Source: Hymenolepis diminuta
Taxonomy: Eukaryota > Platyhelminthes > Cestoda > Cyclophyllidea > Hymenolepididae
Reading direction: 5' to 3'
Assembly (NCBI GenBank): GCA_900708905.1
Contig: CAADRB010000006.1
Location: forward strand, 712,135 to 776,134
DNA: 64,000 nucleotides
The translations under genes and the position numbers were made by a program. Positions 47,536 to 59,915 of the stretch are shown here, in pieces; position 1 is the stretch's first letter, and each line of letters begins with the position of its first letter. A model generated the notes under the pieces. The model ran no database searches. It was not told where the DNA came from and saw only the letters and a list, made by a program, of their open reading frames with translations.

Positions 47536-48667
47536 ATGTATTTAGTCTCCTTAAATATTTTTATGGGCCAACTTTTGTGTTTATTTTTTTAGCATTATTC
47601 ATTAGCATTTTATTCATAAATATTCTAACTGAGTATTAGAAATCATTGACATGTTTTTAGTTTTTCTGTTGTCCTATTATATACACTAGAAAATTATTAA
47701 TTTAGTTAGAATTTTGTTTATATTTACTTTTGTACAATAAAACCTTTCCAATGTTAAGGATGTTATAAGTTATCGTCTATTATAGCAAAAGTCTAGAATA
47801 CTAATTCTTAAGCTTTATGCATCTTCATTAAATCAACGTAATGTTAAAACTTTTTACATTATTTGACTGCCATGTTGTTACAAAGATTTTATTATGATTG
47901 AATTATACTTGATCGCATAATTCCGCTAAATTAAAATACTTCAACTAATTACATTTTGAGTGAGCGTCCAGATTAATTTTCTGCTGCAGAGAATTAACTA
48001 ACTTTCAGCATATTTAAATGTGAAAATTGTTATTTTCATTGTAATTATGGGCTATTAAATCCTCATATCCTTTACTGAACCGGTTTGAAATGTGATACTC
48101 TTAAGGTAATATATAACTATTTTGACGAAACTAATCCAATATAAACTACCTCAACAATTATTTTGTTATAAGTGGCTACTTCTCTGCAGCTCCATTTTGT
48201 TACATGCAATGAAAGCCTTATATAATTTTATCATACGAATTGTTTAATCTGAAATGCTTTCATATATAAAGTATGTACAATAAATATCATGTCAGCAAAG
48301 CTACTTTTTGAACCCCACCAAGTTGGTCTAGAAATCTCTTCATAGAAATAATAATCTTCTTTAAGGCTAACAGAAGACAACGCCATCTTCAAATGAGAAG
48401 ATCGAGATTTAAGTTGGAAGATTTAAGAATAAGATACGAGAGAAAGGGGATGAGTAGGAAGAGAAATTGAAAGGGAAGGGAAAATGAGTCACCACTGAGA
48501 GTGAGTGAAAAAGGGGTTGTGATGAGGTGATCAAAATAAAGTATACTGAATGGATCATATCATAATTAATTCAGGTTTTTGTTATATTAGTTATAACAAG
48601 TACGCACGCTTTAGTGGTTTTATTATAGCAAATTCCAATTAGTATTGGTAGTGTTTTAATTGATATT
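47536..48667. other. Intergenic DNA, no gene recognised
   Basis: AT-rich spacer. A purine-rich stretch at about 48400-48530 resembles the purine part of family R3 and the region near 36830, but not well enough to call. Confidence 0.5.
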
Positions 48668-49191
48668 TGAAGGATGAATCCCTTCTTTCCGTAATATTTA
48701 TCTTACGTCATCCCTGATCATCACCAAATTTGATTATCTTGGCTTTATAGTAGCGTCTGTAAACTTTTAACCTTTCCTGACCCAAGCACTCCATAGACAA
48801 ACATCGTGTGTCCTCAGCTGGCCTATTTCTCATCGATCGGAAAAGGTAAGCATACCTCGGACGATAGTAGCAGACACCGCATGGTTGGCCCTGCTATTAG
48901 CCAGTCTTGTCTGCACTGACCCTTCCTTTTCCTCTAATCGTCCCGATCAATTAAAGCACGCATACGATTACATCCTTATGCGTGTCCTCACCCAAAGCCT
49001 CCATCAGACACACACAGAACAGATACCAAGGGACCCTAACTCGTCCAACACATCTCCTGTTGCTCAGTCTTTCTCCTCCAATTCCCTATTTTTCCTTGAG
49101 ACCCTGTACTGAGTTTTATTCAATACAACCTGGTCAACGCAATCCTTGGTGTTCTTTTTCTTTCATTTACTGTTAGCCATCTGTCGCTACA
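48668..49191 (+). repeat. LTR-like repeat, copy A (plus orientation)
   Basis: A 524-bp block starting TGAAGGATGAATC and ending GTCGCTACA, closely similar to copy B at 27718-28262 in opposite orientation. Three bases after its end comes TGGTGACCCTCGACAATC, a plausible tRNA primer-binding site since such sites start TGG next to the 5' LTR. Together with the TG...CA ends this suggests the 5' LTR of a retrotransposon whose interior is lost. The plus frames at 48885-49112 and 48982-49176 lie inside it and are not genes. Confidence 0.72.
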
Positions 49192-52100
49192 TACTGGTGA
49201 CCCTCGACAATCTGGTGGCCCTCTACAAACTGGTGACTCTGCCACTACACATTCATCGATTTTATTAACCATTTTCAACGCTTCCATTTAATATTCGCAT
49301 GTACGCCAAATTTTTTATGTGCAGTATGGACTATTATTTCAATTCATTAAAGTTTTATTTTTAAATTTTTCAACCGTAAGAAGGCGTCTAGACGCAGGAG
49401 AACGGTAAAATAAATCAGTAAGAATTGAAAGGGAAGACTATGACAGAAAGAAGAATATAATTAGAACATTACTTGAATGGACAATAACACAGCGATATTT
49501 AATAATGTCCGAAAGATCAAATTTCATGAATTTTCCGCTTAGTTTTCTGTGTACGTTTGAGATTTTAGACCGGTTTATAAAATGGAGTTTTTGGTTGCGC
49601 TACTTTGGTAATTTTGTCTTTAAATATACGGAAAAAGTGCAAACAAATAAACGTTATTCTGACCTCAAAGAATACAGCTGGAAACAGCATATTACACTTT
49701 TATCATCAAAATATAATTCACTGAATTTTTTACTTGGTTTTGCCTAAAATGCAAGGAAAATATAAATTATAACGTTTTAAGGCTGTCCAGTTTGTATTTA
49801 TGATTATTATTTCATAAAAAGTTAATTGACTAGCCTATAATAGCGCCAAATACATCCTGTAAATATTCTTTATTACATCAGAGAACTATTAGTGTGGATA
49901 TTAAAACGCTTGTTCGAAAAAAATAACCATATGAGAAACATATTTTTGCAGAACAAGTTTGTTGAATTATAAAGCTATCTTAACTTTATAGAGAATTTAA
50001 ATTTTAGTGGCAATACACTGTTCATTTATCACACTTGGCAAGATTTTTTATAATGGGAAAGCATCTGGACACAGAGTACAAGAAAGCTAAGTGAGAGGGA
50101 TTGAGTGAAAGTGGAACGTAAAGTTAAAATGACCTTACAAAATTCGTTCTTCAGATTCAGATTATATGCTTTTTTACTTCGTGGGTATTGTCAGATGCCA
50201 CATGTATTTTATCCTAATGTTAAAATTTAATATATCTGACCACTTACATGTCTCAATTCCTATAGGAACTTTTTAAAAATTACTCCAAAACTTGTCTCCT
50301 TAATTTATCAACTATCTCTATAGAAAACGTGACATAGAAAGCTGTAATATCCTCACCCAGGTACTGTTATAATATTAAATGATCACGTTTTGACCAAATA
50401 ACCCAAATAGTTGATTCAAAAATGTGTTCTTGTGATTCTGTCTTTTCTTAAATTCTGATAACATTTACCTATTATAACTGATAGTATTCTAAAAAGCCTA
50501 AAGAAAGCAGTTAAATTTAAAAATGGCAAAGTTAGTACTCAATCGATATTTTTATTGAATTATGCCCATATCATAAAGAAATATGAACATATCAATATAT
50601 CGCGCATATCCCATTTTTATAGCACTAATCAACCCACTTAAAAAAACAACGATAAATAACAATAAAGAAATATAAATAAATACATAAAAGTTAAATAATC
50701 AAATAAATTTTGTCAAAAAAGTAGTGTGAATTTTGGAAGAAAAAACAGATATTTTAAATTCATCTAAATTTATTTGGTTAGAGAAAAACGATAAATTCTC
50801 TCTCATGATAAAATCTTCATAAAAATGCAGATTTTCTTATATTTACCAGGTAATGACTGTTTTACTTTTGTTTTTGGAAAGACTAAAGGGAGGCGAGTTG
50901 TGATTCAATGAGCCATTAATTGGTATTTGTTATCCTTCACACAAATTAAATGATCATAAAATCCAGCTTCGAAGAAGCAAAAATAAGACAATTAAATTGA
51001 GAAACATATAGTAGAACGATGTGACTCTAAACCAGATGCAGAAAATGGTTGCAGATTTAACTACACCTTGTTTAATCATATAGTCAACTTAACTTCCCCT
51101 TCAGATTGCAAATATCGTCAGCTTAAAATTCCTTATAGGAAAGCGTCTCAGAGCTATCATTTTCGACAATGAACAATATCCTACGTTTAATTGCAACCAG
51201 GATTACATACTGATTTTATTCAGTTTTCTGCCTCCTTCAAGACGTACATTTTATGACTTATCCTTTGACTTTCAAATTTATTATTATATTTCACGAAGCA
51301 AAAAATTTTCCAATTTTTCATTTTGGGAAAGCAATTGAAACCGAGTAAGTAGAGTTTCATATGGAAGAATAGGGAGGAAGCCGAAAAGAGAGCTTCGAAA
51401 GAGTTATTTCACTTGAATTCAAGACTAGGATTGTTTCATGTTCAAAAATTTAAGTTTCATAATTTTTCTCCGCATTGCTGGGCCAATTCTTGTCCATAAA
51501 TTAGCTGGTCAGTGACCGGTTGTTTTATTACGATGGGCGATCTTGCCATTTCATTTCCTTTCTCCTTTCAAAGGTCGAAAAAGCAGTGTAATCTTTCATG
51601 ATCTTCTGATATTAACCAGGCTGATTATCAAATTATGCCCACTTTACTCTACTGCTTTGTTATAACTTGAGATCACCTATTAAAGGACCATCCTCTTCTC
51701 TCCCTTGGCTTTTAATATTAACATTATACCACCACTTCCGTTCCATTTTTAACCTGTAATATTGGATTTGGTAAAGTTTGGTAGAGCATTAGAATTCGGC
51801 AGATTTTCTCCGTCCTTCTGAGAAAGAACCCCTCTTATCTTGTGAGAATACAATTACATATCAATTCCAATATATGTGCATAGGCTGTGGCTTTGCTATG
51901 TTAAAGTCATGCAAAACAGAGTTATCCATCTTACTTCAATGAGCACTTGACGTGAATTTTCTCAACAACTGCTGAAAGTCCTCGTGAAATTTGAATTTTA
52001 GTCCATGATAAAGTGAAGTTTTAATCAAATAAAATCCGAATTAAAAACCCAAATAAATTAAACTTTCTCTTAACTTTTACTTGATTAACTCCCGTTTATT

Positions 52101-52291
52101 GGATTATTCACTTTTACCTCTCCAAGGTAAAAAAAATTATTTTCTATACTTTGTGAATTGTACCTCAACTCGATTGCCTTAGGTTAAAATTTTCTCGTGT
52201 AAGGAAGAAAATGACCATGTGACTACTCTAGACTTTTCCGCAGCCTGATGTGTAATTTCATACAAGCATTTCAAATTCAAAACAGTTTAAC
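49192..52291. other. Intergenic DNA, no gene recognised
   Basis: Begins with tandem-like TGGTGACC/TGGTGGCC/TGGTGACT units (49195-49240) next to the LTR-like repeat. The remainder is AT-rich. Segments near 50058 and 51325 start GGGAAAGCA and may be copies of a worn repeat. The frame at 49505-49747 has no recognised domain. Confidence 0.45.
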
Positions 52292-52510
52292 GAAATAAAG
52301 AGAAATTATTTTCATGAATATGAACTTTAGAGCTAAACGTTACAGGTCGAAGCTGGGAAAGAATATTGAAAATGAAATATTATAAGATTTCGCAGAGCTC
52401 TCTCTTCAATCTAATCAATTTTATAAGCTATGCTTTCCTTTGTCGAATTCGCATTTTAGATACGATTTTTAAATAAAATTAATTTACTATCAATATTAAT
52501 TTGGCCTTGC
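52292..52510. repeat. Dispersed repeat R5, copy 2
   Basis: Aligns with 37562-37775 (same orientation), sharing CGCAGAGCTCTCTCTTCAAT and a similar 5' part. A weaker third relative may start at about 52735 (GATGAGTATGAACTTTA). Confidence 0.52.
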
Positions 52511-54109
52511 ATTGGAGTCTTAATTGTATAATAATGACAGCATAGGAGAGCCCAAAGTTGAGTGAAAACAATAAGATGTCTGTGACCTCTGATCAGTTAT
52601 TATTGTAAAAACCGAATTGATTAAATTTTGGGACCTATGGCTATACTATTAAGAATTACGTATTTTATTTAAGTTGTGCTGACTCAAACAACTAATTGAG
52701 TTTTCATAAGAACATTAATTGAGTGCTCTTCTGATGAGTATGAACTTTAAGAATCTATAAATAAAGTGTTTCCTTTATGCCGATTTGTGTTAGCTGCAAA
52801 TCAGATTGTATAAAATAATATTTCTTTGAATCTCAAGATGAGAGTGGTGTCAACTCAAACTCTTTAAGCTTCCCGATTGAGAATGTATGCCTTCTATTTT
52901 TCAAAAGAATTTAAATCGAATTTTAAGATTTGAGATGGCAAAAATACGACAGTTATAAACAATTGTTCTTAAAACAGATGCCGAAGGTAATAATAAGCCC
53001 ATTGCTCTCAAAGCCAAGCTCGTGCTAAAGTGTATGCTCTAAAACATCTCATTCCATGAAAGTATTAAGGCAAAGTGGCACCAATTCCTACTTGAACTAT
53101 GACCAAATCCGTGGTTTCAGGAATGAAATTTATAAATGAATCTTTCGATCCAGCGAAATGAAGAGATAATAGAGCAATGTCTGTCTGGCATCAGAAAGAA
53201 GACGAATTTCATTCAGCATATTCAGATCAGTAGATACAGCTATAGAATCTGGTTTACTTGGCGAAGTAAAAGATGACCAGAAAAAGGAATATGAAATATA
53301 AACCTTAAATTTGACAAAAAGCTAAATTAAAATTCTAATAAACCTTGAACTCATTGACTAGGAATTTAGGAACTTCCCCATACTTTTCTGTTTGCTTAAG
53401 AGTAGTAAAGAAAAATAAAAGGAGTTTCATACGTGAACTTTCTAGCTTAAGCGATGGTAGAATGCCCTCAAACTCAGAACCTGATATTAATGGCATAACC
53501 GTTCATGTGCTATCAGCTGACGGCAAATGAGTGACATGTTTTAAATATGCTACAGCAGTTCTGTGAAAAGTTTTAATACTTTAGGATTTTGTCTAATTTG
53601 CGAGGGTCGGTGACACGTGTGGTATGGGGGTCAATAGGGCTATACAAATAGCATGGGAGGGATTATTTACATAACTGTATCAATAATAGTTTAAGCGAAT
53701 AATGTGTTGATATCGCCAGAACATTTAAGGGCTGGAGATATAGAAATAAAAAAAAGCAGGAAATTAAATCCAAATTCACCCAAGTTACTGATCCACCATT
53801 TTGTAGTAATATTGTGGACGTGTTTAAGTTATCTGGTAGGAAAAGAGGATATAATAGTAAGAAATTTATGTATTACTAGTAATGTAGTTGATGTAAAATT
53901 CACAATGTTTCCAAATCTAGACTGAGATAGTCTATAGGAAGCGATCTTCTACTTATCCAAGCAAGTATTTAATGGCGGTTTACACTAACAAACAGCTGCG
54001 CCATTTTGGTATTGTAAATTGAATTAATGAGTATAGTCTGTTAATCATAAATAAGACTTGATTTAAAGAAGAAATTTGTTCACTGAAATTGCTATGAAAT
54101 TTTTGTTTA
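52511..54109. other. Intergenic DNA, no gene recognised
   Basis: The plus frames at 53345-53530 and 53704-53925 have somewhat protein-like composition, but no motif and no plausible splice partners that I could find. I do not call them. Confidence 0.4.
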
Positions 54110-54170
54110 AAGGATTTCGAACCCGTGACATTTGATGAATTGACCTCTGTGTGCCACCAATGCCACAGAC
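54110..54170 (-). repeat. tRNA-like SINE head (copy 3)
   Basis: Minus strand: GTGGCATTGGTGGCA (A-box-like, about 54152-54166) followed by ACGGGTTCGAAATCC (B-box-like, about 54112-54126) at the spacing of a tRNA gene. The B box is nearly perfect. The would-be acceptor stem does not pair and no anticodon stem forms, so this is a SINE head or tRNA relic. The tail core of the other copies was not found here. Confidence 0.5.
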
Positions 54171-54324
54171 TTGAATAGTTTTCTAAAATTTACCTGCAAA
54201 AAATCAGTCAGTCCAGAAGTTAAAAAATTGGAGGCGGGGGTTCATTTAAAGTACAGCTTTGTTAGTATTAACTAGCTACTCTTGGCTATTAAAAAGGCAA
54301 GTGAATCAAGGTGACGTGACCAAT

Positions 54325-54450
54325 GACACAGTTTATTCGATTGGCCAATAATCAGTGAACAAAGCGGATATTAACTTGCTCAGGAATTCACATACTGAAA
54401 GTTAAACTTCGGACCACTAAGATAATAATGCACCGAAAAGCAGACGACAT
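54325..54450 (-). repeat. Dispersed repeat R6, fragment 3
   Basis: CGATTGGCCAATAATC and CTCAGGAATTCACA resemble 31765-31820, followed by a short GCACCGAAAA match. It is the weakest of the three R6 fragments. Confidence 0.35.
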
Positions 54451-54549
54451 GGCAAAAACGAAATCCAACTGAGGTCAAACTTTATTCATTACTTCTTATC
54501 GATTCCCTCTTTCACTCCCCACTACTAAATTCTACTACCCTCAGTTCCT

Positions 54550-54780
54550 AGGCAATTTCTCTAATTAAAAGTCGACATTCTTGAGCAGTCATGGGTGCTA
54601 ATAATGAACCGTAAATACTTCGAATTGTATAAGATATTCGTGATTAAATTCTTCGGTCGTTTAACCATGCAAGCTTTATAATGTTCATAGCATCTTTTCT
54701 ACTATAAGCGGCTGTCGCCTCAATTTGTTGAGATAACACAACCGACTGATCAGTCAGCTCCGGATTTCTTTGACATAAAA
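54550..54780 (-). pseudogene. Unidentified protein-like reading frame, interrupted
   Basis: After a good acceptor-like TTTTTCTCAG (ending at 54781), a minus-strand frame runs through NPELTDQSVVLSQQ, AAYSRKDAMN and KLAWLNDRRI. It then meets TAA at 54646-54644 and continues in the same frame through SRISYTIRSIYGSLLAPMT and ECRLLIREIA to TAG at 54550-54548. The residue composition looks like real protein, unlike most chance frames here, and the frame is maintained across the stop. I do not recognise the family. It could be an old exon or transposon gene with a nonsense mutation. Chance remains possible at this length. Confidence 0.3.
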
Positions 54781-54790
54781 CTGAGAAAAA

Positions 54791-57700
54791 TTCTAGTATT
54801 TAGAACAGTAGAACACGCAGTAGCAAAGTGATGAATCGAGAAATCAAATGAAGTTTGATTCTTTTATCATCTTGACTTTATTCTCTACTTATATTCAACT
54901 TCCAGCTCTTTTTGTCATGTCTAGGGACTTATTCAAGAATAGAAGTGGTTAAGCCATTGCTTTGTCTATGGTAATAACAACAAGAAAAGTAGAAGTGAGC
55001 TCTCCTAGGTTTGATGTTTTCAAAGATTACAACCTTAGCTATTACCAGCCAAAAGACCTATTCTACCGGAAAGGTATTTGTATTTTGGTTGAAGAGTTGA
55101 ACAATTCCTCTGGGTAACTAATTAAATTAATCGTGACGGTAATAATATAGATTTTTACTTTTATACTTCTAATTTCTAATGATTGTTGATTTAGGTTTTT
55201 GCTTTCTTCCGTTGCAAGCAAACATATATTTAGCACAAAATAATTCACATAATCCAGGCGTATAAATTTTCTACGAAGCTTATATCACTTAGTAAACTCC
55301 AGATATCTTTCAGTCTGAAAGCTCATTGGATCTTAAAATAAAGTCATTCGGTTATCATATCTGGTTTCAAAGCAGTCGCGTATCATAAACTTAACATGGT
55401 AGAGAGTTGCCATTAATATAAGAAAATAGAAAGGCTATATTACATTGAAACAATTCAAACATAATATAGCCATTCAGAGAATTAATAAGGCTTGTAGTTG
55501 TGAATAAGAATTTGCAAAATCAAGCTTTCTAATGTATTCGCGTTGAAGACCCAAACGGTCAGTAACTGCTTTTGAGCAAAGAGAAGATTTATAACATGAC
55601 TGCGTTTGCATTAATTAAGATCTCGATTTTTAAAAGTTCGGTAAAAGGAACATGAGACTAAAGAACGCTTTTTTACTTATTCAATTTTATGAAATGATTA
55701 AAATTAGGAAAATAGTGTTATAGTTTGCAAATATTTCTACTAGACTGGAAAAATATGCAATGCGAAATATTTCCAGATAAGTAAATTAGTTTTACTCATG
55801 ATAAAGACTGTGAAAAGTGCTTTGGTTTCAACATTAATTTCTTAAATAGAAAACATGTTCAAATTTTAAATATATGCAAAAAATAAATATCCCAAATTTA
55901 AATCAGTTTTGCTAATAATTATTTGTTTGATACTCTGGTATTTTAAAATATTAAATATGAAAGAATGGGCGACACGAATTTTACATATTATCTTTGGAAG
56001 GCAATTACATTAATTTGGACTGAAACAATCAAATAAATAATTAAAATGCTATGCCGTACTAAAATTGATTTTCTGCGGTGATTATTGCCCCTTTATTTGG
56101 TCGAATGATGAAGCTAATTGATGGGAGACTTTCAATTTGAGACTCGGTATAATCAGTCTGGTCCGAACATTTCGGATATAAACTCACTTCCCAGGAACCC
56201 AATGATCATATTCTGGAATTTTAAATATCCGAATATTGAGGCATGACTCAGTGATTTAGACCAATGGAGTAGAACAATGAGTCTGATGAATTCAAAATTT
56301 AAAAGAGTTTTAATAAGGCCATTCATTTAAAGGTCCCATGAAACATACGAATTGGACAATGGGATGAGTAGATTTCAAGTTCTAGTCAATTGAGTGGAAA
56401 GTTTTGCAAGGCTTTAAAGTTATCTCTTCTGTATTGCAACATTCTTTAATTTTATTTTATTTCTGAAGATTTTATTCGTAGAAATATTATCTTTTCATTT
56501 CGTCTGAGCAGTCTTGAATTCGAACAATTATGTGAAAGAACGCACTCGAAAGCACAAAGAATTTGTAGAATAATTATTTGACTAGTGTTTTCTTTGCGCG
56601 CTTGTTATATCCAACATGAAGATTTTTAAATTAACAGGACTTACGAGCCTTCAAGTAGTAGTCGAAAGTTATCTGCTAAACGGAATTAGAACCTTTTTGT
56701 TACCCTGACTATATTCCCTGTATATAAGTGACCCCTCTTCATTGCTAAAAAAAAATTTATCTAATTTTTCTCTATATTACGTCATTTTGCTGTTTCAAAG
56801 GTAGTGATAAATAGTTATTGTAATTTTAACGGAAACTGAATATCTTCTGGAGGACCAATAAAGTTGTCGAGACAAGGATGAAGTTGATAACTTAGGGAAA
56901 GGATTTAAATAATGTGTCTAGGAGAAGTAAAATAAAGCTTAATTGATAGCATTATAATCTTCAAGGTAAAGGAAAGTTCGGCTGTTCTAAAAACCAGAAC
57001 TAGAAAATTCAAATCCGGCACTAGCAGTAAAGTAACAACGAAATTTACATAGGCTAAGCAACTCATCTCTTAACACATTTGTTTTTATGAATTCATAGCA
57101 CCTAAGGTGACAGACACCTAGGAGCTGTAATCGGTTTAGAAAAAAAATATAAATTCAATAATATCTGATAAGAAGGCTCAAACATTACATCCTTGGCAGC
57201 TCCAGTTCTACACACTTGGCTAAGCTGTCTTAAGTTGCATTGGCACGCATATTTAGTTTAATTAATACTACTATAAAAGTAGAGATCAAATTATCTGCAA
57301 AGGTAACTATGTGTCACTTATCAGCCCAAAGTGTGATAAGTCCTGATTTTGAAATAATATTGATTTATTATTTGAATTATTTCAAAAAATGCAAAAATGA
57401 GTATAGGTTTGGAGGTCATGCTGCATGAGACAAGTAAATTAAAACGAAAGTATGGAATAATAACAAATCTATTGCAGCCACTCATGAATAGAAAGATTCA
57501 CGACGTAGGTTTGAACAACGACCGAAAGTCAGAACATGCAATTTAATGTACCCCCTTAAGCCAGCATTAAATATCGAGTCCACAATTTCCATTTACCTTG
57601 AAATAAGTCATTCGGGATGAACCGAGTTAAGCTGTTTTGTACTGACTGCCAATCACGTTTATCACGTCAGTTAACGCCACTTCAACTTTGATAATAGAGT

Positions 57701-58979
57701 AAACAAAAAATATTTATTTCAAAACAAACACCCAGTGAAAAGTGTTGCCACCACTCTATCTTTTAAACTGAACCACGTTAAAGTACGTGTTTTCTCCTAC
57801 CATAAGAGGAATTTCATTTAGCTTATCAAATGTAAGAAAGTTATTTATGAAACTATAAATAAGTGCAAATGCAAGCGTAAAATGCTTTTGAAAACTGAGA
57901 TCTAGAGCAGCTTTCACTTAAACGTCTTCATGGCAAATTACTAAATGAATGAAATCCTCTTAAATATTTCAAGTCATGAAGACAAAAGCACACAGATTGC
58001 AACTCAAAATAATGAGACTAAATCTCCAGATTTCACTATTTCCTCTTGTTAGTGCTAGATTAAAAACCGTCCTTGACTATGTTATTTAATAAAGAGTAAA
58101 ATATGGTAGTGAGATTTACACGAACAATATTATTTATCACTAAAATGAAATTACAGTTGACCTCTTAATGAAGGGAATCTAACTAGAAGATCACCACAGT
58201 TCATATTAATCATGTAAGCATCCTTCCCCCAATGATAATTTTGACAAGATCGATGATATGAGAATTTCGAAGAAAGCCAAAATATATTTTGTAAAATGCT
58301 TGAAACATTAAATGCACGTTTGGTTTATTTATTTTTGCCCTTGAGGTGGGGTGCTGACTAAAACAAATAATGTAACGGATTATCTTTCATCATTTTCTAC
58401 TATAAATTGCACCTCGAAACAAAAACAAATATGTTTGAATTTTTGTTGGAGCGCCAAGATTTTTAATTGACTTTGTGAAATTGCATATTACTGTTTGAAC
58501 TCTGTTGATTGAAATTTGGGAAATAGGATACTTTCTTTATACATATACGAGTCGAACTTTGTACTCGATATAACAAGCCATTTGCACATTTTGTATTTTT
58601 GGATCTTTTCTGTTTATCTGAGTAAAAGCTTAGTTGAATTAATAATTTCTCAACTTACATAAAAGAGAAGGGCCTAAAAAGCCTGCCACTTAGTCTCGAC
58701 CAGAATCGAGTGGTGTCAACGCCTTGTACTTCATAATAACGAAATGATTAAATCTGCCTAGTACCTAACATTTACACTCACTTCTAACAAATCACCTGTT
58801 AATTTACAGAAATTGTACTTTTATTGAAGCGTCAATAACAATAATTGCACACTGAATTCAAATTCAAACGGGAAAAAATTTCTGGAGTGTTATTATTTCA
58901 TACAGCTATTACTCTAAAGTAGTACTATTTCCAGTAAAGGTATTTTAATAGTTGGATCCAATTTAGCTTAAAAATTGCT
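54791..58979. other. Intergenic DNA, no gene recognised
   Basis: AT-rich. Frames at 55248-55063 (minus) and 57240-57428 (plus) lack recognisable features. No neighbouring exon for the interrupted frame at 54780-54550 was found. Confidence 0.45.
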
Positions 58980-59310
58980 AAACGTAAACAGGACACAATA
59001 GTTTTTTCCAGGTGAAAAGACCAAGAAGTAGTAGGACCACATATATATTGGACAATTGGAAATGAGTGAGAGGGGAAGGAAGAATGGACCGATAAGAAGG
59101 ATTAGGAGGGAAGAAGATGGCATCAGTACTGAGCAAGGACAATCTGGGTCGTGAGATAAAGGGGAAGTGGGGTACAATAAGGCGGCTGACAGATTTCACC
59201 CTATGTTTCTTTGATTAGTAAATGAGAGTTAGAGTAGGGTTCTGAGTCAGTAGGTGCGCAAAACAGAGAGAACACGAGCAGCCCTATGAGTCAGAAAGAT
59301 CAGGTAATGC
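58980..59310. repeat. Dispersed repeat R3, copy 2
   Basis: Same orientation and landmarks as 16313-16632: GGACCACAT, purine-rich stretch, CAGTACTGAGCAAGGACAAT, GGTACAATAAGG, GAGAGTTAGAG, CTGAGTCAGTAGGTGCG and CCTATGAGTC. Minus-strand frames at 59199-58968 come from the pyrimidine-rich complement and are not genes. Confidence 0.75.
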
Positions 59311-59703
59311 AACCATTTAAATTATTTCGAAGAATAATGACAAAAGTAATTTAAATACTTATTAAGTAAAAGGTAAAAGGTAGAAAATGGGCTGTTCCCC
59401 ATTCAAATAAATAAAATTTAAAAAATGTATTTACAACGCTTGATGTACTTTGGCTGGTGTGCAAACAGCAATCAATGAGCGTTTGACAATGCAGTTTTGC
59501 AAATTTGAAGGATATCAATATAATAAATCATTTTATGACCTACACTTTGGCTCTGTAATTTCCAAAAAAGGCTCTGGAAAATAACAAAGTAAGTCAAGTG
59601 TTGAAAATATAAAGTAAAATCCATTTTTCAATTTTGCAACAAATAACACAAGGAACAGTATCTGATTTTATATTCTTTGTCCTTCATTATTAATAACTTC
59701 CAG
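59311..59703. other. Spacer between R3 and SINE-like copies
   Basis: AT-rich. The first 80 bp still resemble the DNA after R3 copy 3 (ATTTGAAATAATTAC versus ATTTAAATTATTTCG), so the R3 element may extend somewhat further. Confidence 0.4.
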
Positions 59704-59915
59704 GCCCATTTGGGGAAGCGTATTCTAATGTTCTTTTAACGTAGATTAATAAAATTACGGAGCTCCTCTGGTAAAACCTCGCCTTTTGTCACTCCCTTTA
59801 TAGATATATACTTAACCAGGGTTATTGACTATTCCAATCGCCAGAAGAAAACCGATGGGCACCGAACCCCATGACCTCTAACTTCGCAGAAGAGGATATT
59901 AATCATTGCGCCATT
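59704..59915 (-). repeat. tRNA-derived SINE-like copy 4
   Basis: The clearest of the four. On the minus strand TGGCGCAATGATTAATATCC (A box) begins at 59913 and GGGGTTCGGTGCCC (B box) lies at about 59870-59857, the spacing of a tRNA gene. A body of about 150 bp follows, ending in the tail core CGCTTCCCCAAATGGGCC at 59704. An internal pol III promoter and a shared 3' core define a SINE, although the parent tRNA is not clear. Confidence 0.62.

Noticed and set aside
48885..49176. Plus-strand frames of 64-75 codons resembling minus-strand frames at 27948-27733
   Set aside because: The resemblance comes from the shared LTR-like repeat. Frames shift between the copies, so no coding constraint is seen.
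53345..53925. Two plus-strand frames (61 and 73 codons)
   Set aside because: Some protein-like stretches, but no family motif, no linking splice sites that I could defend, and length compatible with chance.
54110..54170. Possible functional tRNA gene
   Set aside because: A and B boxes are present, but the acceptor stem does not pair and no anticodon arm forms. It fits the SINE heads elsewhere.
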